Positions 34,947 to 43,296 of a stretch of 64,000 nt of DNA are shown here, in pieces. The stretch spans positions 5,126,001 through 5,190,000 of the forward strand of contig NZ_CP020028.1 in assembly GCF_002240415.1 (NCBI RefSeq), in the 5' to 3' direction. Position numbers and translations under genes: made by a program. The notes under the pieces were generated by a model. That model was not told where the DNA came from. It made no database searches and saw only the letters and a program-made list of their open reading frames with translations. Source of the DNA: Paenibacillus kribbensis. GTDB lineage: Bacteria; Bacillota; Bacilli; Paenibacillales; Paenibacillaceae. How positions within the stretch are numbered: the stretch's first letter is position 1; the number at the start of each line of letters is the position of its first letter.

Positions 34947-35822
34947 ATGACAACAAAACAAGAAAAGGCCCAGGCTCTCTGGAGCGAAGATCCAGTTGCA
35001 ATTGTATGTACACCCTCTGCTTTCGCAAAAAAATCCCTCTTTTATATACAGGAAATAGGCTATTTCAAAACAGATGCTTATACAATGGAACGGGAAGAGC
35101 TCACCTCATTTTTGCTCCTTTTTACCCTGTCCGGGAGAGGGGAATTGCAATATAGGGACAAGGAATATATATTGAGACCTTATGATCTACTTTTTATTAA
35201 TTGCAAAGAATATGTACAGTACAAAACTTCCTGTCAGGAGACATGGGAGTTTATTAGCATTAATCTGCACGGCAATCTGATTGACAATTTCTACGAACAA
35301 TTTGATAAGCACAATAAACCTGTAATCTCATTAAAGGATCCAAGTATGGTATTGGACAAGCTGCGTACGTTATTACATGTACAGTCTGAAAGAAGCATAT
35401 CCTCTGAACTGCTCTCATCCAGGCTAATCGTTGAATTGTTAACGGTTATTTTACAGCACCCCTACACCAATCCCAACGGGAATTCAGATGGGATCGAAGA
35501 GGTACGCAAGGCAAAGCAATATCTGGATCAATCCTATTGTGAACGGATCACGCTGGATTCACTGGCAGACATGTTCAGACTGAACAAGTTTAATCTGGCT
35601 AAAAACTTTAAAAAACAGACTGGCTTTTCTCCTATTGAATATCTTATTAATGTTCGTGTCACGGCTGCTCAGGGCTGGCTTAAAACCAGTGATGTATCTA
35701 TTGTTGACATCGCACAATATGTGGGCATTCCCAACACAAGTCACTTTATCAATCTGTTCAAAGAGCACATTGGAGAAACACCTCATTCCTACCGTAAAAA
35801 ATGGAGAAATCGTATAAAATAG
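34947..35822 (+). CDS. AraC-family transcriptional regulator
   Basis: The 291-residue protein starts at ATG 34947, 7 bases after AAAGGA. It has an N-terminal cupin-like ligand domain (about residues 30-150, GRGELQYRDKEYILRPYDLLFINC) and two C-terminal helix-turn-helix units (ITLDSLADMFRLNKFNLAKNFKKQTG and SIVDIAQYVGIPNTSHFINLFKEHIG). It is a likely transcription activator or repressor of a ligand-controlled set. It lies 100 bases before the tandem c-di-GMP riboswitches and may control the surface-protein locus downstream. No direct evidence for that link is seen. Confidence 0.87.
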   Translation: MTTKQEKAQALWSEDPVAIVCTPSAFAKKSLFYIQEIGYFKTDAYTMEREELTSFLLLFTLSGRGELQYRDKEYILRPYDLLFINCKEYVQYKTSCQETWEFISINLHGNLIDNFYEQFDKHNKPVISLKDPSMVLDKLRTLLHVQSERSISSELLSSRLIVELLTVILQHPYTNPNGNSDGIEEVRKAKQYLDQSYCERITLDSLADMFRLNKFNLAKNFKKQTGFSPIEYLINVRVTAAQGWLKTSDVSIVDIAQYVGIPNTSHFINLFKEHIGETPHSYRKKWRNRIK

Positions 35823-35927
35823 GCCTTTTGTATAATCTGCAAGCTTGCCTTGTCGATAAATAGGGAAATTTGAGATTTAAACTTGCCTAATAGAGTACCT
35901 AACTGATAGAATAAAAATATAAGCTAT

Positions 35928-36021
35928 TCAGGATAAATGGCAAACTTGTCGAAAGACAAGGACGCAAAGCTACAGGGCCTTCTGTATGATGGCAGCCAGC
36001 TACCGGTTGAAGTGGCTTTTT
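35928..36021 (+). promoter_or_regulatory. Cyclic-di-GMP-I riboswitch aptamer 1 with overlapping terminator
   Basis: The GEMM-I consensus is seen in order: GGCAAAC (35939-35945), a CTTGTC-GAAA-GACAAG tetraloop stem, GGACGCAAAGC (35960-35970), a second stem, then GGCAGCC (35991-35997) and TACCGG. The 3' aptamer arm AGCTAC (35998-36003) can instead pair with GTGGCT (36012-36017), followed by T5, forming an overlapping terminator. Ligand binding would then favour read-through (ON). Confidence 0.93.
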
Positions 36022-36047
36022 GTCGTGCTTTTTTACCCGAAAACTTT

Positions 36048-36130
36048 ATACGAAATGGCAAACCTGTCGAAAGGCAGGGACGCAAAGCTATAGGGCCTTC
36101 TACTATGATGGCAGCCTGGCCACCGAAAGG
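36048..36130 (+). promoter_or_regulatory. Cyclic-di-GMP-I riboswitch aptamer 2 next to the ribosome binding site
   Basis: The same blocks recur: GGCAAAC (36057-36063), CCTGTC-GAAA-GGCAGG stem, GGACGCAAAGC (36078-36088), and GGCAGCC (36110-36116) with CCACCG. The 3' arm CCACCGAAAGG touches the GAAAGGAAG ribosome binding site of the gene at 36140. This suggests translation control, possibly combined with the transcription control of aptamer 1. Confidence 0.93.
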
Positions 36131-36139
36131 AAGTTTTTT

Positions 36140-36955
36140 ATGGGGAAAATGATATTTTCCGTACTTCTCCTATTTTTTATGTTGTCCATAACACTCTTAA
36201 ATTCGACAACTTACGCTGCTAATAGTGATAGTGTTGCATGGCTGGATCAAAACAATGTAAATCACGGTACGGTCAGTGTGCGTTACCCTGTTAAACCTAA
36301 CGTTAAAACCAAGATTTTAGTTACCAAAGATGCGCAAAAATACTCTTATAATCTGACGCCCGGAAAATCCGAGGAAGTATTTCCTCTCCAAATGGGTAAT
36401 GGGAACTATAGCATTAGTATTTTGGAACAGCTTAGTGGTAACCAATATAAAGTGATAGGACAAGATACTATCGAGTTAAAGCTAAACGATAGCAAAGCGG
36501 TATATCTCAATTCCGTGCAAAATATTGACTGGAGCGATACCAATCAGGCGATTCAAAAAGCCCGTGAATTAACCCAAGGCGCAACAACGGATCGCGAAAA
36601 GCTTCAAAAAATCTATGACTACGTAATTAGTCATATCAAGTATGACTCCAATCAGGCCTTCGCCTTAACGACTGACTATCTGCCGGAAATTGATCGTACG
36701 TTAAGCTCACAAAAGGATATTTGCTATGGTTATGCTTCACTGATGGCTGCTATGTTACGAAGTGTAGATGTACCAACCAAGCTGGTTATGGGCAAATCTT
36801 CCTACGTGGACACTTACCATGCCTGGAATGAGGTCTACATCGACAATCAGTGGGTGGTCGTAGACACTACAGTAGATGCAGCCCTGTATAAGGGTAAACA
36901 AAAATTCGAAATGATCAAAGATCCCTCCAAATACATTAAAACAAAGCAGTATTAA
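36140..36955 (+). CDS. Secreted transglutaminase-like cysteine enzyme under c-di-GMP riboswitches
   Basis: The 271-residue protein begins at ATG 36140, 7 bases after GAAAGGAAG. A signal peptide (residues 1-27) is followed by an unknown domain of about 110 residues and a transglutaminase-core domain. The triad is Cys195 (DICYGYASLMAAMLR), His227 (TYHAWNEVYID) and Asp242 (VVVDTTVD), all present. This fold includes crosslinking enzymes and proteases. The gene has its own terminator at 37022-37051. Two c-di-GMP riboswitches upstream and a large LPQTG adhesin downstream suggest that it cleaves, modifies or crosslinks the adhesin; this is inference. Confidence 0.88.
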   Translation: MGKMIFSVLLLFFMLSITLLNSTTYAANSDSVAWLDQNNVNHGTVSVRYPVKPNVKTKILVTKDAQKYSYNLTPGKSEEVFPLQMGNGNYSISILEQLSGNQYKVIGQDTIELKLNDSKAVYLNSVQNIDWSDTNQAIQKARELTQGATTDREKLQKIYDYVISHIKYDSNQAFALTTDYLPEIDRTLSSQKDICYGYASLMAAMLRSVDVPTKLVMGKSSYVDTYHAWNEVYIDNQWVVVDTTVDAALYKGKQKFEMIKDPSKYIKTKQY

Positions 36956-37021
36956 TATCAATATTTTTATTAATATTATTTTAAAAAATAAAAGATGAAG
37001 AAATAAAACCACGTTTCTTGT

Positions 37022-37053
37022 AGAGCCTTGATCCTATGATCAAGGCTCTTTTT
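37022..37053 (+). terminator. Intrinsic terminator after the transglutaminase-like gene
   Basis: AGAGCCTTGATC (37022-37033) pairs perfectly with GATCAAGGCTCT (37038-37049) around CTAT and is followed by TTTTTC. It separates the riboswitch gene from the adhesin. Confidence 0.92.
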
Positions 37054-37107
37054 CTATCCTTGTTGAGAAATTGTTGAGATGTGGCATGTATTCTAGTCCA
37101 GAAAGAC

Positions 37108-37283
37108 ATTGAGTCTAACTTTATCCTAATTTCGGGACTAAAGGAGGAGATATTCATCCCCGAATGTGAATTTTCATAAATTATGATCAAGCTCAATGCG
37201 GCTAACTTAGCATCATATGAATGAATGATGAATATATAAATACAACCCTCTCGACCTCGAAGGTATAAACCATTAGCCGCTAA
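37108..37283 (+). promoter_or_regulatory. Structured leader upstream of the adhesin gene, class unknown
   Basis: Two abutting stem domains are seen. CATTGAG (37108-37114) pairs with CTCAATG (about 37192-37198), enclosing TTCGGG/CCCGAA and the palindrome TCATAA-a-TTATGA. GCGGCTAA (about 37198-37205) pairs with TTAGCCGC (about 37273-37280), enclosing CATCAT/ATGATG and ACCT-cga-AGGT. The block does not match the c-di-GMP-I consensus. It may be a cis-regulatory RNA, a protein operator, or both. The first P1 3' arm and second P1 5' arm share the junction. Confidence 0.45.
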
Positions 37284-37320
37284 ATAAAAATAATTTAAGA
37301 ATAGGAGATTTGTTTACCGT

Positions 37321-40300
37321 ATGAGAAAAAAATGGAATGCAGCAATTGTTGCGTTATTGCTTTTTTTGCAATGCTTATTCAGTACAACACAAGCGTATGC
37401 ACAAAATCCCGACTCTGCTCTGCCAGTGCCCACAGGAACCGATCCGGTTGAGAGTGTGACTAACGATGTATATCCAGAGCCTTCAGAGCCGATTAACGTC
37501 CCTCCTGCTATCCCGGCTCCAGCTATCGAAGCAACTGCCGGCTCAACTTCTGTAGTAAGGACAACTCAGGAAAGTATTTTAACCAAGCTAACTCTCACAG
37601 ATTCCACTGGAAATGTTATTGATGCGGTGTATAATCCCGATAGTCGTATTGATATTGGCTCCGCTATCCATTTAAGCTATGAATGGGAGCTGCCGAACCA
37701 TACGTATAAAGCTGGAGATACCTTTACCTTTCAATTACCTGAGCAATTTCAAATTTACACAGACATCACATCTCCTCTGACGAACACGGAAGGGGAAGTA
37801 GGTCATTTTACCGTAGATCGCCAAGGTAAAGTGATCATGACCTTTAATGATTACGTGGAAAGCCACTCTAATGTCAGCGGTAAGCTGGAGATCAAAACTG
37901 AGTTTAGCAAACAAATAGAAAAAGGCAGCACAGAAGTCATTATTGCGATTCCAATCCAAGGTGGCGAGCAAACGGCGATCGTAAATATTAAGCCTGTAGC
38001 TGGTCCTACTTTGGAGAAACAAGGAAAGTACGATAGCAAAAATGGGATTGATTGGACAATTGACGTAAATAAACAATTGGATCCTATAAAACACGCTGTA
38101 ATAACCGACCCAACTCACCAAGGATTGGAACTAATCAGAGACTCCATCCGGGTATATCATTTGCAAATCAATGTGGACGGAACCACCGTGCTGCGGGACA
38201 CTGTTAGTGCAGATAAGTATACAGTTGAAGCTGATCCGGCTGGTACGGGCTTTAGAATCCGCTTCAACGAAGAGCGTATTAACAGCGCATACCGAATTCA
38301 ATACTCCACGAACATCACAAGCGAGGACACTCGTTTCTCCAATACGGCTACTTTTTCAGGAGACAATGTAAAGGATACCTCCGCATCAGCTACAGTTACC
38401 GTTAAACGCGGGGATTTTCTAAGCAAAAAAGTAGAGCAATACGATCCGGTCACACAAACGGTTTCATGGGCAATCAAATATAATTTTGCCAGCAAAAAAA
38501 TTCCCGCAGCTAAAGCAGTATTAAGTGACCGTTTTAATAACAGCCAACAATTTATCATAAATTCACTTAAAGTATATAAAGGGGATACACAGGATGAACT
38601 CCCTGCATCGGAATACATGGTCACTCCTGTAACGGACGACCACGGTACTAATGGTTTCAATCTGCTTTTCAAAGCGGATATTGATGCGCCATATACCATC
38701 CGTTACCAGACTAAGGCCATAGATCGTGTACTTGAAAATGGCAAAATAACGAACAGGGTAACATCCGATGGAGTAACAAAAGAAGCGACCACAGAACTGA
38801 AAAGTGTAATTATCACCAAGGGATATAAAGAACCAAACTATAACACCAAAACGATTCCTTGGGTCATTTCCATTAATGCGGATAAGTATACAATGGACCA
38901 GGTCGTTATCGACGATGCCTTTCCGAACGGCGGTCTGGCATTATTGCCAAACACATTGAAAATCCAAAGCGCGGACGGAAAAACAACACTAACATCGCCA
39001 ACAGACTACGAATTGATCCCTCTTACGCTGGATTATAAAAAAGGGTTCACGATACGTTTTCATAAAACGATTCAAGATACGTATACAATCAGCTATACAA
39101 CTACATTTAACAACGAATGGAAAATCGACAAAACCAAACCGGACTTTTGGAACAAAGCCTCTATCACTTGGCTATACAACGGAACAACACAAACCGCGGA
39201 GGCCGAAGCTCGATTATGGCCGGACAATATGACCCAGCAAAATGGGGCTAAATCAGGTAGTTACAATGCCAGCTCCAAGCAAATTACATGGGACATTAAG
39301 GCCAACTATAACCGCAAAACTCTGAATCATGCTGAAATAAGGGATACATTATTACAGGGCCAAAAACTGGTGCCAGGTTCTGTTAAAGTGTACGATATGG
39401 CCCTCCTCGGGTGGTGGAATGGGGTACAAAAGGGAGCCAAAGTGCCTTCGAGCCAATATACTATTGTTTTACCTTCCGCCGATAACAACAACGAACTGAG
39501 CATCCGGTTTAACCAATCCATCAATTCTCCTTACTGGGTCACTTTCCAGACGACATTGGAAGGAGAGCTTATTGATAAAGAGATTAACAATAACGCACAG
39601 CTTATGGATGGAAAAAATGTAGATTCGGAATGGACAGCCAAAGTGACTGTGCCCCACGGCGGAGAATACGTCACGAAATCCGGGGCTCAGAATGGAAATA
39701 AAATCGATTGGAACATCCATATCAATGAAGGGCAATCCTATGTCTCCAACGCGAGAATCGTGGATACGCCCAGCAATAATCAAATTCTGATTGAGGATTC
39801 CTTTCATCTATATTTCACCAAGGCATCTGCCAACGGAGAAGCTGTCAAGGACACTGAATTAGTCAAGGATCAGGATTACAAGCTAAAAATAACAACGAAT
39901 GTTCAAGGTCAGCAATCCTTTGAGCTTGCCTTTACGAAGCCTATATCATCGGGCTATATTTTGGAATATCAATCCTTTATTCAAGCCGAAGACAAGGCAA
40001 AAGTGAGCAATAAGGTTAATTTCGAGGGCGACCGTTTAACTACTGAAATCAGGGAAACAAGTAAAGAAATTATTGTGCGTACATCCTCTGGTTCAGGATC
40101 AGGAGGTGGAGTTACGGGAAGTCTGGAGATTACCAAGGTTGACGAGGACGATCATAATAAGGTACTGCCTGGGGCACGTTTTGCACTCTATGACAAAGAT
40201 CAGAAAAGAGCCCCTCTTGTCCAAACTACCAATTCGGATGGGAAGATCGTATTCTCTTCATTGAGTTATGATGATTACATTCTGGAAGAACTTGCACCTC

Positions 40301-40923
40301 CCGAAGACTACAAAATAACAGCGCCAAAAACAGAAATCAAAATAGATGCAACAATCAAACAAAGCTCAGGTATTAAACAAATAGTGATCACCAACAAAAA
40401 GGAGACTCCTGTTGATCCGGGTACACCTACGAATCCAGGTACGCCTACAAATCCAGGTACACCTACAAACCCAGGTACACCTACAAACCCAGGTACACCT
40501 ACAAATCCGGGCTCAGGCAAAAAACATGATAATGACCCTGAAATAACTGAACCTCCGGTGACACCTGCTACGCCCGTAACAACCGAGGAGCCGCAAATCA
40601 TCGAAGATGAGGATGTTCCGTTGGGCGTTCCAACTATTGAGGAACCACCTGCAGAACCAGGAATGCAACCAGAGTCACCAGAAACCGATCCTCACCAGGA
40701 GCCTTCTCCACCTGTGAAGATCGAAGAAGATCCAGTACCTAAGGGCGTCATCCGCCTACCGGTAGAAAAGCCTAAAGATCCAAGCGATCCGAAACATACA
40801 CCTAAGGTGAATACATTGCCACAGACAGGAGAAAACAGTCCTGCTCCCTTCTATTTGAGCGGTATGTTCTTAATTCTTCTGGGAGCCTATCTGGGCTATA
40901 GACGAACTCATAAAAATAAATAG
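37321..40923 (+). CDS. 1200-residue LPQTG surface adhesin with collagen-binding-like and CnaB domains
   Basis: A signal peptide (1-27) is followed by a Pro-rich entry. An adhesive domain (about residues 80-220, LSYEWELPNHTYKAGDTFTF) comes next. About five related beta modules of 140 residues follow (each with a motif like WTIDVN, WAIKYN, WVISIN, WDIKAN, WNIHIN), as in collagen-binding and SpaA-type adhesins. A CnaB/SpaA-type domain (about 935-1010) has ITKVDEDDHNK and the ELAPPEDY motif with TNKK end, fit for an isopeptide bond. A GTPTNP repeat, a Pro-rich stalk, and the cell-wall anchor LPQTG (1166-1170), membrane helix and KNK tail follow. Sortase follows directly. Confidence 0.92.
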   Translation: MRKKWNAAIVALLLFLQCLFSTTQAYAQNPDSALPVPTGTDPVESVTNDVYPEPSEPINVPPAIPAPAIEATAGSTSVVRTTQESILTKLTLTDSTGNVIDAVYNPDSRIDIGSAIHLSYEWELPNHTYKAGDTFTFQLPEQFQIYTDITSPLTNTEGEVGHFTVDRQGKVIMTFNDYVESHSNVSGKLEIKTEFSKQIEKGSTEVIIAIPIQGGEQTAIVNIKPVAGPTLEKQGKYDSKNGIDWTIDVNKQLDPIKHAVITDPTHQGLELIRDSIRVYHLQINVDGTTVLRDTVSADKYTVEADPAGTGFRIRFNEERINSAYRIQYSTNITSEDTRFSNTATFSGDNVKDTSASATVTVKRGDFLSKKVEQYDPVTQTVSWAIKYNFASKKIPAAKAVLSDRFNNSQQFIINSLKVYKGDTQDELPASEYMVTPVTDDHGTNGFNLLFKADIDAPYTIRYQTKAIDRVLENGKITNRVTSDGVTKEATTELKSVIITKGYKEPNYNTKTIPWVISINADKYTMDQVVIDDAFPNGGLALLPNTLKIQSADGKTTLTSPTDYELIPLTLDYKKGFTIRFHKTIQDTYTISYTTTFNNEWKIDKTKPDFWNKASITWLYNGTTQTAEAEARLWPDNMTQQNGAKSGSYNASSKQITWDIKANYNRKTLNHAEIRDTLLQGQKLVPGSVKVYDMALLGWWNGVQKGAKVPSSQYTIVLPSADNNNELSIRFNQSINSPYWVTFQTTLEGELIDKEINNNAQLMDGKNVDSEWTAKVTVPHGGEYVTKSGAQNGNKIDWNIHINEGQSYVSNARIVDTPSNNQILIEDSFHLYFTKASANGEAVKDTELVKDQDYKLKITTNVQGQQSFELAFTKPISSGYILEYQSFIQAEDKAKVSNKVNFEGDRLTTEIRETSKEIIVRTSSGSGSGGGVTGSLEITKVDEDDHNKVLPGARFALYDKDQKRAPLVQTTNSDGKIVFSSLSYDDYILEELAPPEDYKITAPKTEIKIDATIKQSSGIKQIVITNKKETPVDPGTPTNPGTPTNPGTPTNPGTPTNPGTPTNPGSGKKHDNDPEITEPPVTPATPVTTEEPQIIEDEDVPLGVPTIEEPPAEPGMQPESPETDPHQEPSPPVKIEEDPVPKGVIRLPVEKPKDPSDPKHTPKVNTLPQTGENSPAPFYLSGMFLILLGAYLGYRRTHKNK
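40420..40509. repeat. 18-bp tandem repeat encoding GTPTNP
   Basis: Five copies of an 18-bp unit (GGTACACCTACAAATCCA and close variants) encode GTPTNP in the adhesin stalk. Copy number is likely to vary between strains, changing the length of the stalk. Confidence 0.9.
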
Positions 40924-40941
40924 CATTTTATAATCAAAAAT

Positions 40942-40980
40942 CCCCCCTTCTCAGCTCATCACTAGCGAGAAGGGGAATTA
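40942..40980 (+). terminator. Hairpin after the adhesin gene
   Basis: CCCCTTCTC pairs with GAGAAGGGG around a 13-base loop, followed by AATTATTTT. It may reduce read-through into the sortase gene and so set the dose of the two proteins. Confidence 0.75.
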
Positions 40981-41027
40981 TTTTACATGATCCATCTATG
41001 GATTACTGTTATAGGGAGGCTTTTCAA

Positions 41028-41678
41028 TTGCGTAAGCTGGCATACGTGAGCATCGTTTTAGGAATCATCATCATGTTATTTCCTACCGCTAATGAATGGA
41101 TGGAAAATCAGAAGCAAAAAGAGCTATTACAAGAAGCTGAATCATTATCAAATACAGATCAATCGACACTGACTCCTGAAATGATTAAAGGCTATACACA
41201 TTTGTCCAGTTGGCTGACAAATACGGCAGCAGCGGATGGATCACAATTGTCTGAAACCAAGCCCTCTTCATCGGCTCAAGAGCCAGCTCCAATCGCTACA
41301 ATCCGCATTGATCGAATCAATCTGAAGCTTCCTGTACTGGAAGGTGCGACCCGAGAGCATATGAGATATGCGGCCGTACATATGTCGGAAACTGCGGCAC
41401 TTGGCCAGGTGGGGAATGCTGCCATAGCCGCTCATCGCTCACGAACGACTGGACGCCTATTTAACCGACTAAATGAAGTGAAAATCGGAGATCAGATTCT
41501 GATTCACACTCGGAGTGAAAAATACTTGTACAAGGTCTACAACATCTCAATTGTCGCTCCTTCTAACGTCTCCGTTTTAAAAAGCAGCAAGGAACAAAAG
41601 CTCCTCACATTAATTACATGCGATCCTCTTGTAAACCCGACACATCGACTCATCGTTCATGCCAAACAACTGACCTAA
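41028..41678 (+). CDS. Class D-like sortase
   Basis: The start is TTG 41028, 8-9 bases after ATAGGGAGG; the ATG at 40998 lacks a ribosome binding site. The 216-residue protein has an N-terminal membrane helix (about residues 4-21), then a linker and the sortase domain. Catalytic residues are His136 (AAIAAHRSRT), Cys198 (LITCDPL) and Arg207 (THRLIV). It should anchor the LPQTG adhesin upstream to the cell wall. It follows the adhesin with a hairpin between. Confidence 0.92.
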   Translation: MRKLAYVSIVLGIIIMLFPTANEWMENQKQKELLQEAESLSNTDQSTLTPEMIKGYTHLSSWLTNTAAADGSQLSETKPSSSAQEPAPIATIRIDRINLKLPVLEGATREHMRYAAVHMSETAALGQVGNAAIAAHRSRTTGRLFNRLNEVKIGDQILIHTRSEKYLYKVYNISIVAPSNVSVLKSSKEQKLLTLITCDPLVNPTHRLIVHAKQLT

Positions 41679-41730
41679 CCCCGCTAATGGATAGCGGAAT
41701 AACCTATAAACTATATTGGTGGTGACCCCA

Positions 41731-42432
41731 TTGAGTATATTTTTAACAGCCTTATTTTTAATAGGTCTAACTCTGGCGCTGTGGATATATACACTTATTT
41801 TTTTACGTTCCGTGATGATGGGAAGAAATTTGCTGCGGAAGCTTGCTTATCAGGACCCTGTAACGGGTCTGTTCAACCGGAATGCACTTGAACTATTTTG
41901 GAAACGAAGCAACAGCAAGGAGAGCATTGCTATTATGTATCTTGATCTGGATGGATTCAAAACCATTAATGACACATATGGACATCAAATAGGTGATAAG
42001 CTGCTCAGACGGGTAAGCGATCATTTACTCCAGGTGACGAACTCCAATCAGAAGGCTTTTCGGATCGGGGGAGATGAATTTCTGCTCATTATGAAGGATT
42101 ATGACGCCGATCAGGTCAAAGTTCTGGCAGAATTACTTTTACAAAAAATCAGCGCACCTTACAACATCCAGGGAATCAAGCTTCAGGTTACAGGAAGTAT
42201 TGGTATCAGCATGCATCCTTCTTCGAAGGAGCCTCTGTCTTCATTACTCAAAGAAGCTGATATCGCCATGTACCAAGCCAAACAAATGGGGAGAAACTGC
42301 TATGCTGTATACCAGAAGATCAAACAGGGATCAAACGTCAGATCATACAGTAATGCACGGGTTAAAAAACTTGCGGCAGGTATTCGAAAAAAAACAAAGG
42401 TTCAAAGTATACAACAAATGGCAACTTTCTAA
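41731..42432 (+). CDS. Membrane diguanylate cyclase (GGDEF)
   Basis: The start is TTG 41731 behind TTGGTGGTG, 52 bases after the sortase stop; it shares a TTG start with that gene. The 233-residue protein has one or two N-terminal membrane helices (about residues 1-28) and a GGDEF domain: DPVTGLFNRNALE, LDLDGFKTINDTYGH, IGGDEF (112-117), and IGISMHPSSKEPLSSLLKEADIAMYQAK. No RxxD site is seen before GGDEF. Predicted to make c-di-GMP, it closes the circuit with the c-di-GMP riboswitches at the other end of the locus. Confidence 0.9.
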   Translation: MSIFLTALFLIGLTLALWIYTLIFLRSVMMGRNLLRKLAYQDPVTGLFNRNALELFWKRSNSKESIAIMYLDLDGFKTINDTYGHQIGDKLLRRVSDHLLQVTNSNQKAFRIGGDEFLLIMKDYDADQVKVLAELLLQKISAPYNIQGIKLQVTGSIGISMHPSSKEPLSSLLKEADIAMYQAKQMGRNCYAVYQKIKQGSNVRSYSNARVKKLAAGIRKKTKVQSIQQMATF

Positions 42433-42439
42433 CACTAAA

Positions 42440-42500
42440 AAAATACCCGCAACATCAAATCAGGCGGGTAAGTCCTGTTCATCCAAGATTATACCCGCCG
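42440..42500. terminator. Hairpin terminator at the end of the adhesin locus
   Basis: TACCCGC (42444-42450) pairs with GCGGGTA (42464-42470); an A-run on the left serves the minus-strand cupin gene. A second TACCCGC copy follows at about 42492. Confidence 0.65.
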
Positions 42501-42512
42501 ATAAAAATACTC

Positions 42513-42977
42513 CTATTCTACCTTACCCTTTGCAATCAGCTTGAAATCATCGAAGTGGAATCCCGGTGCAACAACACAGGTTACCAGTACAGGCTCATCT
42601 CCAAGCGGCCGCGCCGTTTGCCATACCGTACCTGGTACCAGCGCTTGCGGATGCTGTCCGGCTTCCACGTCGGCACCGACGATAATGACAGTTTCTTCAC
42701 CGGGCTCTTCTCCGCTTCCACCCAGCTTCAACTCCACAGGACTCCCGCTATGATAAAGCCACAGCTCATCTGAATGCACAACATGCCACTCAGAGAACTC
42801 GCCCGGATGCAGCAAGAAATAAGTCGACGAAGCTGCAAACCGCGGACCGGAGTATATATCCGGCAGCACGGGTTTTGGAATTTGAAAATGAGCCTTCCAC
42901 ATCTCTTTGTACCAACCGCCTTCCGGATGGGGCTCCATGCCCAATGCCGTTACAAGCGGTGAAATAGCTTTCGTCAT
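42513..42977 (-). CDS. Cupin_5/DUF985 family protein
   Basis: The 154-residue protein is a DUF985 cupin: LGMEPHPEGGWYKEMW at the start, SSTYFLLHPGEFSEWHVVHSDELW with the metal-binding-like His/Glu set, and GTVWQTARPLGDEPVLVTCVVAPGFHFDDF at the end. The family function is unknown; ligands are often sugars or small acids. It stands alone, convergent with the adhesin locus. The start is preceded by AAGGAAGG. Confidence 0.88.
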   Translation of the reverse strand: MTKAISPLVTALGMEPHPEGGWYKEMWKAHFQIPKPVLPDIYSGPRFAASSTYFLLHPGEFSEWHVVHSDELWLYHSGSPVELKLGGSGEEPGEETVIIVGADVEAGQHPQALVPGTVWQTARPLGDEPVLVTCVVAPGFHFDDFKLIAKGKVE

Positions 42978-43079
42978 TGTACTAACCTTCCTTTACCCTA
43001 AATTCCTTCCTCCCTACTGTAAAACATAGCGTTGCTTTTGTCACGTTTCTCCCTTCGCATGTCGAACATCATTATTTTA

Positions 43080-43096
43080 TGTCAAATTTAATAACA
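43080..43096. promoter_or_regulatory. GlnR/TnrA-type site 1
   Basis: TGTCA-N7-TAACA matches exactly the GlnR/TnrA consensus TGTNA-N7-TNACA. It lies in the 320-base region before the glnQHMP transporter. Confidence 0.75.
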
Positions 43097-43164
43097 TTAA
43101 ATTGTGAATATTTGCTCGATTTCATCATATAAACTAGTGACGAAGTATACAAATAGATAATTTA

Positions 43165-43181
43165 CGTAAACTTTTATGACA
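43165..43181. promoter_or_regulatory. GlnR/TnrA-type site 2
   Basis: CGTAA-N7-TGACA matches the consensus at all but one position. It lies 85 bp from site 1, just upstream of the likely promoter (TTGTTT near 43189 with a TATAGT/TAGTAT box near 43210). Confidence 0.6.
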
Positions 43182-43296
43182 TAAAATCTTGTTTTTTATT
43201 GTAAACTTATAGTATCATGAGAAGAAATTTTGAACATTTAATAGAGCTTGATCATGTCAGTACGTCTACCAAGCTAAGTATCCAAGCCTAAAAGGG

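Noticed and set aside
37108..37283. A third c-di-GMP-I riboswitch in front of the adhesin
   Set aside because: The GGCAAAC and GACGCAAAGC blocks are missing, so the class cannot be claimed.
40420..40509. Possible CRISPR or mobile repeat
   Set aside because: The 18-bp units have no spacers and encode GTPTNP in frame inside the adhesin; they are a coding tandem repeat.
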